Assembly (NCBI RefSeq): GCF_018279165.1
Contig: NZ_CP047289.1
Coordinates: 310,001 to 374,000 of the forward strand
Source of the DNA: Falsirhodobacter algicola
Lineage (GTDB): Bacteria; Pseudomonadota; Alphaproteobacteria; Rhodobacterales; Rhodobacteraceae
DNA length: 64,000 nt
Direction of reading: 5' to 3'
The translations under genes and the position numbers were made by a program. Below, one piece after another: positions 19,558 to 28,648 of this stretch. The notes beneath the pieces are model-generated. The model saw only the letters and a program-made list of their open reading frames with translations. It was not told the DNA's origin and made no database searches. How positions within the stretch are numbered: the first letter of the stretch is position 1; every line of letters begins with the position of its first letter.

Positions 19558-20147
19558 TCCAGCCCTGCGGCCTCGTGCTGGCGGGGGGGCAGGGCGCGCG
19601 CATGGATGGCGCGGACAAGGCCCTGCTGCCGCTGGGGGGCCGCACGCTTCTGGATCATGTTCTGGCACGGCTGGCGCCGCAGGTGCCCGCCATCGCCATC
19701 AGCGCGAACGGCGATCCGGCGCGTTTCGCGCGCTTCGGCCTGCCGGTGCTGCCGGACGAAACCCCGGACCGGCCCGGCCCCCTTGGCGGCATCCTTGCCG
19801 GGCTGGTTCATGCGCAACAAACGGGCGCAAGCCATGTGTTGACCGTGGCCGTGGACACGCCCTTTTTCCCCGCCGATCTGGCCCGGCATCTGCCGCAGCG
19901 GGCCGATGCGCCGCTCTTGGTGCAGGCGGGGGACGATCCGCATCCGACCTTCGGCCTTTGGCCCGTCGCCGTCGCGTCCGATCTTCGGGCGGCCTTGGGG
20001 GACGGGCTGCGGCGGGTGCGGCAGGTGTCGGCGCTGCTGGGGGGCGGGATGCTGATCCTGCCGCCCGCCGAACCCGATCCGTTCTTCAACATCAACACCC
20101 CCGCCGATCTGCGACAGGCCGAGGCGCGGCTGGTGGCTTGCCCATAA
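19554..20147 (+). CDS. mobA: Molybdenum cofactor guanylyltransferase
   Basis: Joins GMP to molybdopterin, giving the MGD cofactor needed by the oxidoreductase encoded just upstream. The 197-residue protein has the nucleotidyltransferase signature LAGGQGARMDGADKALLPL, GGILAGL and VDTPFFP. It starts at GTG 19554 inside the last codons of the preceding gene (GTGA overlap), a strong sign of translational coupling. fdhD, the oxidoreductase and mobA thus form one functional set. Confidence 0.93.
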   Translation: MIQPCGLVLAGGQGARMDGADKALLPLGGRTLLDHVLARLAPQVPAIAISANGDPARFARFGLPVLPDETPDRPGPLGGILAGLVHAQQTGASHVLTVAVDTPFFPADLARHLPQRADAPLLVQAGDDPHPTFGLWPVAVASDLRAALGDGLRRVRQVSALLGGGMLILPPAEPDPFFNINTPADLRQAEARLVACP

Positions 20148-20211
20148 GATCACCGCGCCTGCACCCAAAGCGCAACTGTCGCGCCGCACGGTTCCGGGCG
20201 AAGGTGCGGGC

Positions 20212-21441
20212 ATGAAAATCCTTCTGTCCGCATATGCATGCGAACCCGGCGGTGGTTCGGAAACCGGCAAGGGCTGGCGCTTTGCCGAAGGTCTGGCCCG
20301 GCATGGCTGCGACGTAACGGTGCTGACCTGCGGATCGCATCATCGCGCCGCGATCGAGCGTCATGCGGACATCCCCCCGAACCTTCGTTTCGTCTGGCAT
20401 GACGTGCTCGGCTGGCGCGGTCCGGGATACGAGGATGCGCGCCATATCCGCCAGCATTACATGGCATGGCAGATGACGGCGCGGCCTGCGGTGCGCCGCC
20501 TGCTGGCGCAGCAGAACTTCGACGTGATCCATCATCTGACATGGACGGTGCTGCGCTGGCCCTCGTTCCTTGGGGGGCTGGGGCCGCGCTTCGTCTTTGG
20601 CCCCGTCGGCGGGGGGGAGGTGGCCCCCGCCGCGCTGCGCCCCGCGCTTCCGCTGGCGGCGCGGCGGCGCGAGGGGCTGCGCGATGTCATCAACCGCTGG
20701 GGCCGGATGGACCCGACCGTGCGGGCCTGTCTGCGCCGCGCCGACAGTATTCTGGTCACGGATGAGGCGACCCGCCGCCACATTCCCGCCCGCTGGCACG
20801 ACAAGACGACCGTGCTGGCCGACATCTATGCCCCGCCGGTGCGTCGGATCGCGCGCGCGACCGACCCGCAGGCCCCGCGCCTGTTGTTCGCCGGACGGAT
20901 GGAGGCGTGGAAGGGCGCGCAATTCGCGCTGGGCGCGCTGGCGCGGCTGCGGCGCAGTCGGCCCGGCGCGGTGCTGACGCTGGCCGGGGGTGGCCCGGAC
21001 GAGGCGTATCTGCGCCGCTGCGCCGACGATCTGGGGCTGGGCGATGCCGCGCGTTTCGTGGGCCGTGTGCCGCATGATCGGATGACGGCGCTCTATGCCG
21101 CGCAGGACATCTTCGTCTTTCCCAGCCTGCACGATTCCGGCCCGCATGTGATCGGCGAGGCGCTGGCCCATGGCCTGCCGGTGGTCTGCCTCAATCTTGG
21201 CGGGCCGGGGGTGGCGGTGGATGCCAGCTGCGGCGCGGTGGTGCCCGCCGACGTTCCGGCAGATGCGTTGCACGATCGGTTGGCCGATGCCATCGGCGCG
21301 ATGCTGGATGCGCCGGGGCGGATGGAAGCGCTGCGCGAGGGCGCCTATGCCCGCGCCGCCCGCTTTTCCGACGAGGCGCGCATCGCCGACATGGTTTCCC
21401 GCTTCTATGCCCCGAACGTTGGGGTAAGTCATGCGGCCTGA
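20212..21441 (+). CDS. Glycosyltransferase, GT4 family
   Basis: A 409-residue GT-B fold glycosyltransferase, first gene of the polysaccharide locus. The N-terminal half opens with KILLSAYACEPGGGSETGKGW, a motif of a GT4 subgroup in exopolysaccharide clusters. The C-terminal half has LLFAGRMEAWKG and the donor-binding SLHDSGPHVIGEALAHGLP, with Glu in the E-x7-E region. Donor and acceptor are unknown. Its last 11 bp overlap the start of the beta-helix gene, linking the two functionally. Confidence 0.87.
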   Translation: MKILLSAYACEPGGGSETGKGWRFAEGLARHGCDVTVLTCGSHHRAAIERHADIPPNLRFVWHDVLGWRGPGYEDARHIRQHYMAWQMTARPAVRRLLAQQNFDVIHHLTWTVLRWPSFLGGLGPRFVFGPVGGGEVAPAALRPALPLAARRREGLRDVINRWGRMDPTVRACLRRADSILVTDEATRRHIPARWHDKTTVLADIYAPPVRRIARATDPQAPRLLFAGRMEAWKGAQFALGALARLRRSRPGAVLTLAGGGPDEAYLRRCADDLGLGDAARFVGRVPHDRMTALYAAQDIFVFPSLHDSGPHVIGEALAHGLPVVCLNLGGPGVAVDASCGAVVPADVPADALHDRLADAIGAMLDAPGRMEALREGAYARAARFSDEARIADMVSRFYAPNVGVSHAA

Positions 21442-22612
21442 GGTCCTCTCGCTTCTGGCGCTGCTTTGGGCGGGGACGGCGCTCGGGGCGGAATACCATG
21501 TCGCGCCGGATGGCGACGATGGCGCGGCAGGCACCGCCGCCGCCCCGTGGCGCAGCATCGGCCGCGCCGTGTCGGACCTGCATCCGGGCGATGTCGTGAC
21601 CCTTGGCCCCGGCACCTATCAAGAGCAGGTGGAGATCCGCGCCGGGGGCGATGCGCAGGCCCCCGTCACCCTGCGGGCCGATCCCCCCGCCGCCGCCCAT
21701 ATCCGCCCCCCGCCCGGCACCTACAGCACGGTGACGGTGCGGGCCGATCATGTCGTCCTTGATGGGTTGGACGTGGTGGGCGGCACCGGCCATGCGATCG
21801 ACGCCGAAGAGGTGCATCACATCACCGTCCGCAACAGCATCGCCCATGACAGCGGCGGCAGCGGCATCTCGTTCTACCTGACCGAATTTCAGCTGATCGA
21901 GAACAACCTCGTCTATGGCAATGCCGCGACGAACGATTATCAGACCAGCGGCATCTCCGTCGCCTCGAACATCAACATCTCGGGGGATCGGACGACGCCG
22001 GGCTTTCGCACCATCGTGCGGGGCAACATCGCCCATGACAATATGGAGCGGGACGTTCCCGGCAACCACACCGATGGCAACGGCATCATCATCGACTGGC
22101 TGCGCAACGAGGGCACCGGCCATCCCCCCTACGATTTCCCGACGCTGGTGGAGAATAACCTGACCTATCGCAACGGCGGCAAGGGCATTCAGGTCTTCAT
22201 GAGCGACAACGTCACCCTGCGCGGCAACACCGCGTGGCACAACAACCTCGACCCCCGCAATGACGGGCAGGAGCGGGGGGAGATCACGATCACCGGCACC
22301 TCAGCCCATGCGGTGGTCAGCGGCAACATCGCCGTGGCCGATCCGGCGGTGAACCGGCACAATTCGGCCTTCAGCCTTGCCGGGCCGGGGGCCGTGGTGA
22401 CGCATAATCTGGGCTTCGCCGGCACCCCCGGCGCGGACAGCGTCGTGACATGGAACGGCGCGCGGTTCGAGGCGGGGTTGAACGGCCTCGATCCGTTGTT
22501 CCTCGCCCCCGAGGATGGCGATTTTCGTCTGCGCCCCGGATCGCCCGCCGTCGGCGCGGGGCCGGATGGGGGGGATCTGGGTTCCCGCGGCGCAGGCCCG
22601 GCGCGTCCCTGA
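21431..22612 (+). CDS. Secreted right-handed parallel beta-helix protein
   Basis: A 393-residue exported protein: signal peptide at about 1-19 (LLALLWAGTALGA), then YHVAPDGDDGAAGT, the usual entry of pectate-lyase-like/NosD-type beta-helices, and repeated coils such as VVLDGLDVVGGTGHAI, ITVRNSIAHDSGGSG and LIENNLVYGNA. Such proteins bind or cleave polysaccharides (lyases, epimerases). No specific catalytic triad can be assigned. Overlap with the GT4 gene and the locus context suggest processing of the exported polymer. Confidence 0.83.
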   Translation: MRPEVLSLLALLWAGTALGAEYHVAPDGDDGAAGTAAAPWRSIGRAVSDLHPGDVVTLGPGTYQEQVEIRAGGDAQAPVTLRADPPAAAHIRPPPGTYSTVTVRADHVVLDGLDVVGGTGHAIDAEEVHHITVRNSIAHDSGGSGISFYLTEFQLIENNLVYGNAATNDYQTSGISVASNINISGDRTTPGFRTIVRGNIAHDNMERDVPGNHTDGNGIIIDWLRNEGTGHPPYDFPTLVENNLTYRNGGKGIQVFMSDNVTLRGNTAWHNNLDPRNDGQERGEITITGTSAHAVVSGNIAVADPAVNRHNSAFSLAGPGAVVTHNLGFAGTPGADSVVTWNGARFEAGLNGLDPLFLAPEDGDFRLRPGSPAVGAGPDGGDLGSRGAGPARP

Positions 22613-22630
22613 GGCGCGCCGAACCCGTGA

Positions 22631-23476
22631 TCAGTTCACCGGGATCATCGCAAGGCCGGGGCGGTGCAGCGCCGCCTCTGCGCCCGCCGAGAGGGGTGCG
22701 GGGGCGGGGCCGTGCCGGTGCTGGCCCGCCGCCGCATAGGCGCGGGTGGCGGGCGTGTCCGGCCCGAAGGTCATGAACACCGCCAGACGGTCCGGACCGG
22801 GCAGGCGCGCGCGGATCCCCGTCAGCATCCGTTCCTGATCAAGGCCCAGCGGCGGGGCGATCAGGCCCAGTTGGCGACGCAGCATCCGCGTCATCAGGTT
22901 CGGCGGCTGGCCGGCATGGTCCATCCGCACATCGAACACGACCACATCGCCGGCCTGCGTCTCCAGCCGCTCGGCGGGTACGGCGTCCCCATCGGCCATG
23001 CGCTGGGTGCCTGGGCGCACGCGGAACGCCGCGATGGAACCTTCGTCCTGATCCTGCAGATAGATCGCCAGCTTGTAGACGGCGAAATCGGGGTCGGCGA
23101 AGATGGCATTGCCCATCCGCATGTCCGAGGTCACATCCTTGTGCCAGCCGGACGTGGTGTTCATCATCAGATCGCATTCGCCCGTCAGCAGCACATGGCC
23201 GTCCGGCGTGTGGCGACGCATCACCTCGATGATCGCATCCGACAAGAGCACCCGCGACACTTCGGGCACGGCATGAAGGCCGCGCAACTGGATGCGTCCG
23301 CCATATTGCGTCCGGCCCTTGGTGCGGAAATGGGCCTGCACGGCGCGTTTCAACTCGTCGATCTCGGCCGCGGTCAGGACACCGCGTTCGATGGAATATC
23401 CCCCGCTGCGCATCCTCTGCATCTCGGGCGTGAAGGTGGGCGTGGGGGTCGTGACGGCTGCGTGAACGTCGTGCAT
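22631..23476 (-). CDS. Phytanoyl-CoA dioxygenase (PhyH)-family Fe(II)/2-oxoglutarate oxygenase
   Basis: A 281-residue cupin-fold oxygenase. The facial-triad ligands are visible: H112 and D114 in SGWHKDVTSD and distal H187 in VRMDHAGQPPN. The core also has DPDFAVYKLAIYLQD and VRPGTQRM, typical of the PhyH family. The substrate is unknown; in a polysaccharide locus it might hydroxylate a sugar, lipid or small molecule. It is transcribed away from the beta-helix gene (convergent) and lies 39 bp after the Crp/Fnr regulator on the same strand, so the two likely form an operon. Confidence 0.85.
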   Translation of the reverse strand: MHDVHAAVTTPTPTFTPEMQRMRSGGYSIERGVLTAAEIDELKRAVQAHFRTKGRTQYGGRIQLRGLHAVPEVSRVLLSDAIIEVMRRHTPDGHVLLTGECDLMMNTTSGWHKDVTSDMRMGNAIFADPDFAVYKLAIYLQDQDEGSIAAFRVRPGTQRMADGDAVPAERLETQAGDVVVFDVRMDHAGQPPNLMTRMLRRQLGLIAPPLGLDQERMLTGIRARLPGPDRLAVFMTFGPDTPATRAYAAAGQHRHGPAPAPLSAGAEAALHRPGLAMIPVN

Positions 23477-23515
23477 GATCTCTCCTCTGTCATGCGGAAG
23501 GCGTGGGCAGGGTCT

Positions 23516-24349
23516 TCACTTCAACGAATGGGCCGTGGGTCGCAGCGCGGCGGGTCGGTTGGCGGCGGCATCGGGGTTCACCCGTTCGCCGGCAAGGACA
23601 AGACGGCGCAGCGGCGAATTCCGGTCCGCCTCCTCCTGATCGAGATAGCCGGGATGGTAGCCGGCGAATTCCATCATGCGGGCGCGGTCGTGGATCGTCA
23701 CGAGGTTGCGGCGGAAGCTGACCAGCCCATCCTCGCGCAGTTGGCGCAGAACGCGGTTCAGGTGCACCGCCGTCAGGCCGAGCGCGTCGGCCAGAAGATA
23801 TTGCGACAGCGGGCAGTGATATTCGTCGGCATTGCCAAGGCCGACATAGGACAGCCGATCGCTCAGCTCCAGCAGCATATGGGCGGTGCGGGCCTGCGGG
23901 TTGCGGCGGCCCAGATTGACGAGATGTTCGGTCAGAAGGGCACCGTCCCGCGCGATGGCCCAGAGGATGGCGGTCGCCACGCGCGGCGCACGCGCCACGG
24001 TGCCCAAGAGATCCTCCATCGTGATCTCGCACAGTTCCACATGGGTGACGGCCTCGTAGCACTGCTCGGACTGTTGCAGCAGCAGTTCGGTCACGCCGAT
24101 CAGATCGCCCGGAATCCGGAAGTCGATGATCTGGCCGCTGCCGTTCTTCAGGTGGCGGATCGAGCAAGCCCAACCCGAAAGCAGCAGATAACCGCACCGC
24201 TCCCTTTGACCCTCGAAGATGATGGCATCGCCCGGTTCCATCTGCACGACTTTGCGCTTCAAACGCTCGATCTCGGCTAGTTCGACCGGATCGAGCGACA
24301 GCATCGTCTGCATCTTCATCAGAAACGGCTTTTTGGCACTCACGAACAT
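23516..24349 (-). CDS. Crp/Fnr-family transcriptional regulator
   Basis: A 277-residue regulator. Residues about 25-140 form a cyclic-nucleotide-binding-type barrel (EPGDAIIFEGQ, GYLLLSGWACS, FRIPGDLIGV); residues 150-240 hold the dimer helix and a winged HTH with SQYLLADALGLTAVHLNRVL. There is no N-terminal cysteine cluster, so it is not an Fnr-type oxygen sensor. The basis for the start at 24349 is AGGAG upstream; the longer frame has no Shine-Dalgarno. A 648-bp intergenic region separates it from the divergent sugar operon, which it may control together with the PhyH gene. Confidence 0.86.
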   Translation of the reverse strand: MFVSAKKPFLMKMQTMLSLDPVELAEIERLKRKVVQMEPGDAIIFEGQRERCGYLLLSGWACSIRHLKNGSGQIIDFRIPGDLIGVTELLLQQSEQCYEAVTHVELCEITMEDLLGTVARAPRVATAILWAIARDGALLTEHLVNLGRRNPQARTAHMLLELSDRLSYVGLGNADEYHCPLSQYLLADALGLTAVHLNRVLRQLREDGLVSFRRNLVTIHDRARMMEFAGYHPGYLDQEEADRNSPLRRLVLAGERVNPDAAANRPAALRPTAHSLK

Positions 24350-24997
24350 CGGCACTCCTGAACAATAACTCGTCACACGACCCTTGCGGGCAAAACACTC
24401 AAAAATCTTTTCAGAAGGGGCAGCGGCCCTACGGAATCTATTTACATATTGAATAAAATATATCGCTCGACGGCTCCGCGGCGGCATACCGCTTAGCATC
24501 CGGAACGCCCGACAGGGACGTGCAGGACCTTTGCGGGCTGGATCATGGCGCCTTGGATCGCGGTCGTTCACTCCTTCCGCGCGACAGAATAGCGCAGTTT
24601 GCCCTATAGGAAACTGATTTGAATTAGGCGCTATCGCGCAGAGGTCCTATGACTTGCCGCGCGGTGCGGAAACGGCAGAAATCCGCCGCTGCGTTTTTCC
24701 CCCGCAGGGCCAGGGGTTTGGCGGGTCGGGCCGCGCCCGGCGCCCCTGCGCCGCCACCCCCATCGCCCCATGGGGGAGGGGGCGGCTTCGCCGAACTTCC
24801 GACCCCCTTCTCCGAACGGATAGGCCCCCGGCCGAAAGCGCAGGCGGGCATCGCCGCGGGCCGTCCGCCGCCCGCCTTTGGGATGCCGTGCGCACCCACG
24901 GCTTCGCCCTAAAGCCCCGTAGCGTCCCCGCGCCGGCGCGGTAGCCTGCAAGGCGTCGCGGGCTTCGTCCCGCAACTCAATATGCCAGGAGGCAGGC
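24350..24997. other. 648-bp divergent regulatory region, no gene supported
   Basis: Lies between the Crp/Fnr gene and the acyltransferase gene. The stretch 24361-24465 is conspicuously AT-rich for this genome (for example GAATAAAATATATCGC near 24453) and probably holds the regulator's promoter. An imperfect dyad is at 24589-24634. The part 24690-24960 is extremely G+C-rich with open frames on both strands, but none has a ribosome-binding site or recognisable protein. Confidence 0.6.
24589..24634. repeat. Nested dyad in the divergent region
   Basis: Outer arms ATAGCGC (24589-24595) and GCGCTAT (24628-24634) enclose inner arms AGTTT and AAACT, which flank the palindrome CCTATAGG (24603-24610). 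It is a plausible operator or structured leader for the divergent operon. No matching regulator is known. Confidence 0.4.
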
Positions 24998-25516
24998 ATG
25001 CCCATCATCGACTGCGACATCGCGCCGGACGTGCGGATCCCATGCCCGGATCTCGTCAACCTCTACGGTTGCCGACTGGGCCCGCAATCCAGCGTCGGAC
25101 CCTTCGTGGAGATCCAGCGCGGCTGCGGTGTCGGCGCGCGCTGCAAGGTGTCGTCCCATGCGTTCCTCTGCGAAGGCGTCACGCTGGAGGACGGCGTCTT
25201 CGTCGGCCATGGCGTGATGTTCACCAACGACCGGATGCCCGCCAGCATCAACCTCGACGGCACGCTGAAGGGTGCCGACGACTGGGTGCTGATGCCGACG
25301 CTGGTGCGGCAGGGCGCGGCCATCGGGTCCAACGCGACGATCCTGTGCGGCATCACCATCGGCGAAGGCGCCCTTGTCGGGGCCGGTGCGGTCGTCACGC
25401 GCGACGTGCCCGATTTCGCCATCGTCGTGGGGGTTCCGGCGCGGGTCGTCGGCGATGTCCGCGACACCACACCCATTCGAAACGTCACACATAAGCAGAC
25501 CGAGGCGACGACATGA
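24998..25516 (+). CDS. Left-handed beta-helix acyltransferase, WbpD/WlbB-like
   Basis: A 172-residue hexapeptide-repeat transferase, first gene of a five-gene sugar operon. Repeats run from residue 20 to about 150 ([69 protein letters not shown]). The HGVMFTND segment is typical of N-acetyltransferases acting on 3-amino nucleotide sugars. With the next two genes it matches the dehydrogenase/aminotransferase/acetyltransferase trio of 2,3-diacetamido sugar pathways. GGAGG precedes the ATG. The exact sugar is inferred, not shown. Confidence 0.85.
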   Translation: MPIIDCDIAPDVRIPCPDLVNLYGCRLGPQSSVGPFVEIQRGCGVGARCKVSSHAFLCEGVTLEDGVFVGHGVMFTNDRMPASINLDGTLKGADDWVLMPTLVRQGAAIGSNATILCGITIGEGALVGAGAVVTRDVPDFAIVVGVPARVVGDVRDTTPIRNVTHKQTEATT

Positions 25517-26532
25517 TCCGAATTGGCCTTGCCGGTTATGGCTACTGGGGTCCCAACCTTGCGCGCGCCGTGGCGGTCATGCCGAACGCGCGGGTGGAGA
25601 TGATCGCCGATATGTCCCCCCCGGCGCGCGAGCGGGCGGGCCGGGCGCATCCGGCGGCGCGGCTGACCCCCTCGATCGCGGAGATGATCGCCGATCCGGC
25701 CGTGGATGCGGTGATGATCGCAACCCCGGTCAGCACGCATTTCGATCTGGCGATGGCCGCGCTGCGCGCCGGCAAGCATGTGCTGGTCGAAAAGCCGATG
25801 GCCGAAACCGCCGACCGCGCCCGCATGCTGATCGAGGAGGCGGCCCGCCGCCGCCTGATCCTGATGGTCGATCACACCTTCGTCTATACCGGCGCGGTGC
25901 AAGCGATCGCGGGCCTGATCGAGACGGGGGAGATCGGCGATCTCTACTATTACGACTCCACGCGCGTGAATCTCGGGCTGTTCCAGCGCGATGTGAACGT
26001 GATCTGGGATCTGGCGGTGCATGATTTCGCCATCATGGAGCGGCTGATCAAAGCCCGCCCCGTCGCCATCTCCGCCAGCGCGGCGGGCTTTCTGAACGGC
26101 AGCCCGGAGAACATGGCCCATCTGTCGGTCTATTACGACGACGGCGCGATGGCGCATCTGAACGTGAACTGGCTGGCCCCGGTGAAGATCCGCCAGACGC
26201 TGATCGGCGGCAGCCGCAAGATGGTCATCTACGACGACATGCAGACGAGCGAGAAGGTCAAGATCTACGACCGCGGCGCCGAGCATGGCACCGATCCCTA
26301 TGAGCGCATGGTCTCCTACCGTCTGGGCGAGATGCGCGCCCCCGCCCTCTCGGCGCGCGAGGCGCTCGTGACCGAAACCGAAGAGTTCCTGCGCTGCATC
26401 GAAACCGGCGCCACCCCCCTGACCGACGGCGCCAGCGGCCTGCGCGTGGTGGAGATGCTGGAGGCCGCCAGCCGGTCCACCCGGATGCGCGGTTTCCCCA
26501 TCGACCTTGTCACCCTGAAGGAGGCATCATGA
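25513..26532 (+). CDS. Gfo/Idh/MocA-family nucleotide-sugar dehydrogenase, WbpB/WlbA-like
   Basis: A 339-residue NAD(P)-dependent oxidoreductase. The Rossmann motif is [14 protein letters not shown] at the N-terminus, and the family signature [11 protein letters not shown] sits near residue 95. The C-terminal sheet domain has [14 protein letters not shown], with the conserved Asp/His. WlbA/WbpB enzymes oxidise C3 of UDP-GlcNAc-uronate before transamination, which fits the flanking acetyltransferase and aminotransferase. ATGA overlaps join it to both neighbours, so the three are translationally coupled. The UDP-GlcNAc 6-dehydrogenase needed for a uronate is not in the window. Confidence 0.86.
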   Translation: MIRIGLAGYGYWGPNLARAVAVMPNARVEMIADMSPPARERAGRAHPAARLTPSIAEMIADPAVDAVMIATPVSTHFDLAMAALRAGKHVLVEKPMAETADRARMLIEEAARRRLILMVDHTFVYTGAVQAIAGLIETGEIGDLYYYDSTRVNLGLFQRDVNVIWDLAVHDFAIMERLIKARPVAISASAAGFLNGSPENMAHLSVYYDDGAMAHLNVNWLAPVKIRQTLIGGSRKMVIYDDMQTSEKVKIYDRGAEHGTDPYERMVSYRLGEMRAPALSAREALVTETEEFLRCIETGATPLTDGASGLRVVEMLEAASRSTRMRGFPIDLVTLKEAS

Positions 26533-27641
26533 TCCAGTTTCTCGACCTGCGGACGCAGTATCAGCAGATCGGCCCGGCGATGGAGGAGGCCGTCCTCGCC
26601 GCCATGCGCAGCGGCACCTATGTCCTCGGCGCGCCGGTCGAACGGTTCGAGGAGGGCTTTGCCCGCTATTGCGGGGCCAAGCACGCGATCGCCGTCAGCT
26701 CCGGCACCTCGGCGCTGCATATGGCGCTCTTGGCCGCCGGCATCGGGCCGGGCGACGAGGTGATCACCACGCCCACGACCTTCGTGGCGACGGTGGCCGC
26801 GATCCTCTATGCCGGGGCGACGCCGGTGCTGGTGGATATCGACCCCGCCACTTGGAACATCGACCCGCGACAGGTGGCCGCCGCCATCACGCCGCGCACC
26901 CGCGCCATCATGCCGGTGCACCTGCATGGCCGTCTGGCCGATATGTCCGCCCTGTGCGACATCGCCGAGGCGCATGGCCTCATACTGATCGAGGATGCCG
27001 CGCAGGCCCATGGCGCGCGGCGCGGCAAGATCGCCGGCACCTTCGGCGCGATGGGCTGTTTCAGCTTCTATCCCGGCAAGAACCTCGGGGCCTGCGGCGA
27101 AGGCGGGGCGGTCATCACCGATGACGACGCGCTGGCCGCCCGCCTGCGCTGCCTGCGCGATTGGGGGCAGGAGGGGCGCTACAACCATGTCATGCTCGGC
27201 TACAACTACCGCATGGATGCGGTGCAGGGCGCCGTGCTGGGCGTGAAGCTGCCGCATCTGGACCGCTGGACCGAGGCGCGCCGCGCCGTCGCCAACGCCT
27301 ACGAGGCGGGGCTCTCCCCCGACATCGCCCGCGCGGCCGGTCCGTTCGGCGCGGATCACGTCTGCCATGTCTATGCCATCCGCAGCCCGGTGCGCGACGC
27401 GCTGCGCGCCAAGCTGGAAGGCGCGGGCGTTCCGACGAACATCCATTACCCGCGCCCCGTCCATCTGCAGCCGGGCTATGCCAGCTTGGGCTATCAGCGC
27501 GGGGCCTTCCCCATCGCCGAGGCCTATGCCGACACCACGCTCTCGCTGCCGATCCATCCGCATATGTCGCCCGAACAGGTCGCCACCGTCATCGACACGG
27601 TGAACCTCTTCGCCGCCGTTCCCATCGCCGCCACCGCCTGA
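26529..27641 (+). CDS. DegT/DnrJ/EryC1 sugar aminotransferase, WbpE-like
   Basis: A 370-residue PLP enzyme that aminates a keto nucleotide sugar. Visible elements are FLDLRTQYQQIG at the N-terminus, SSGTSALHMALLA, TTPTTFVATVAAI, EDAAQAHGA and the Schiff-base lysine K184 in FSFYPGKNLGACGEGG; the C-terminal part has VPTNIHYPRPVHLQ. These match the WbpE/WlbC group making 3-amino sugars. It starts by ATGA overlap with the dehydrogenase and is followed after 8 bp by the epimerase gene. Confidence 0.9.
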   Translation: MIQFLDLRTQYQQIGPAMEEAVLAAMRSGTYVLGAPVERFEEGFARYCGAKHAIAVSSGTSALHMALLAAGIGPGDEVITTPTTFVATVAAILYAGATPVLVDIDPATWNIDPRQVAAAITPRTRAIMPVHLHGRLADMSALCDIAEAHGLILIEDAAQAHGARRGKIAGTFGAMGCFSFYPGKNLGACGEGGAVITDDDALAARLRCLRDWGQEGRYNHVMLGYNYRMDAVQGAVLGVKLPHLDRWTEARRAVANAYEAGLSPDIARAAGPFGADHVCHVYAIRSPVRDALRAKLEGAGVPTNIHYPRPVHLQPGYASLGYQRGAFPIAEAYADTTLSLPIHPHMSPEQVATVIDTVNLFAAVPIAATA

Positions 27642-27649
27642 GAGGTCCC

Positions 27650-28648
27650 ATGTCCACCCCCACGTCCCTGCGCGGCAAGCGCATCCTCATCACCGGCGGC
27701 AGCGGTTTCGTCGGCTCGCACATCGTGGACGCGCTGCTGCGCGAAGACTGCGGCCTCGTCACGGTGGTCGACAACATGGTGCGCGGCCGTCCCGAAAACC
27801 TCGCCGCCGCGCGCCCCGATCCGCGCCTGCGCCTGATCGAAGGCGACATCCGCGATGCCGCCCTGATGGACGGCCTCGTGGCCGATGCCGACATCGTCTT
27901 CCATCAGGCGGCGCTGCGCATCACCCATTGCGCCGCCGAACCCGATGCCGCCATGCAGGTGATGGTGCAGGCCACCTACGATCTGCTGCGCCAATGCGTC
28001 GCCCACAAGGTGGAGCGGGTGGTCTATGCCTCCTCCGCCTCGATCTACGGCATGGCCAAATCCTTCCCCACGACCGAGGACGAGCCGCCCTACGACAACC
28101 GCACCCTCTACGGCGCGGCCAAGAGCTGGGGCGAGGGGCTGCTGCGGTCGTTCAACGACATGTACGGCCTGAACTACGTCGCGCTGCGCTATTTCAACGT
28201 CTATGGCCCGCGGATGGACCTGCATGGCCGGTACACCGAGGTAATGGTCCGCTGGATGGAACGCATCGCCCGGGGCGAGCCGCCGATCGTCTTCGGCGAC
28301 GGCCTTCAGACGATGGACATGATCGACGTGCGCGATGTGGCGCGGGCCAACGTGCTTGCGGCCAAGGCCGCCGTCAGCGACCGCGTGTTCAACGTGGGAG
28401 CGGGGACCGAAACCTCGCTTCTGGGGCTGGCGGGGTTGCTGGCGCAGGGGATGGGCCGCCCGGATCTGGTGCCGGTCCATGCCGCCGAACGCGCGGTGAA
28501 CCCGGTGCCGCGGCGTCTGGCCTGCACCCGCGCCGCCCATGAGGCGCTGGGCTTCGACGCGCGCATCACGCCCGAACAGGGCCTGCGCGATCTGATCGAC
28601 TGGTGGCAGGCCGAGGCGCGCCTGCCGGTGGCGGAGGTCGCGGAATGA
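27650..28648 (+). CDS. NAD-dependent epimerase/dehydratase, extended SDR
   Basis: A 332-residue nucleotide-sugar SDR. The NAD-binding motif is GGSGFVGSHIVDAL at 16-29, the catalytic Ser is in SSASIYG (near 129-131), and Y154-xxx-K158 lies in LYGAAKSW. The region RYFNVYGPRMD is typical of UDP-sugar 4-epimerases and decarboxylases. No sugar specificity can be assigned. It is the fourth gene of the operon, coupled to the next aminotransferase by ATGA overlap. Confidence 0.86.
   Translation: MSTPTSLRGKRILITGGSGFVGSHIVDALLREDCGLVTVVDNMVRGRPENLAAARPDPRLRLIEGDIRDAALMDGLVADADIVFHQAALRITHCAAEPDAAMQVMVQATYDLLRQCVAHKVERVVYASSASIYGMAKSFPTTEDEPPYDNRTLYGAAKSWGEGLLRSFNDMYGLNYVALRYFNVYGPRMDLHGRYTEVMVRWMERIARGEPPIVFGDGLQTMDMIDVRDVARANVLAAKAAVSDRVFNVGAGTETSLLGLAGLLAQGMGRPDLVPVHAAERAVNPVPRRLACTRAAHEALGFDARITPEQGLRDLIDWWQAEARLPVAEVAE

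Noticed and set aside
24624-25059. Short ORFs on both strands in the G+C-rich part of the divergent region
   Set aside because: No ribosome-binding sites, no recognisable motifs, and Pro/Gly/Arg-rich composition expected by chance in such sequence.
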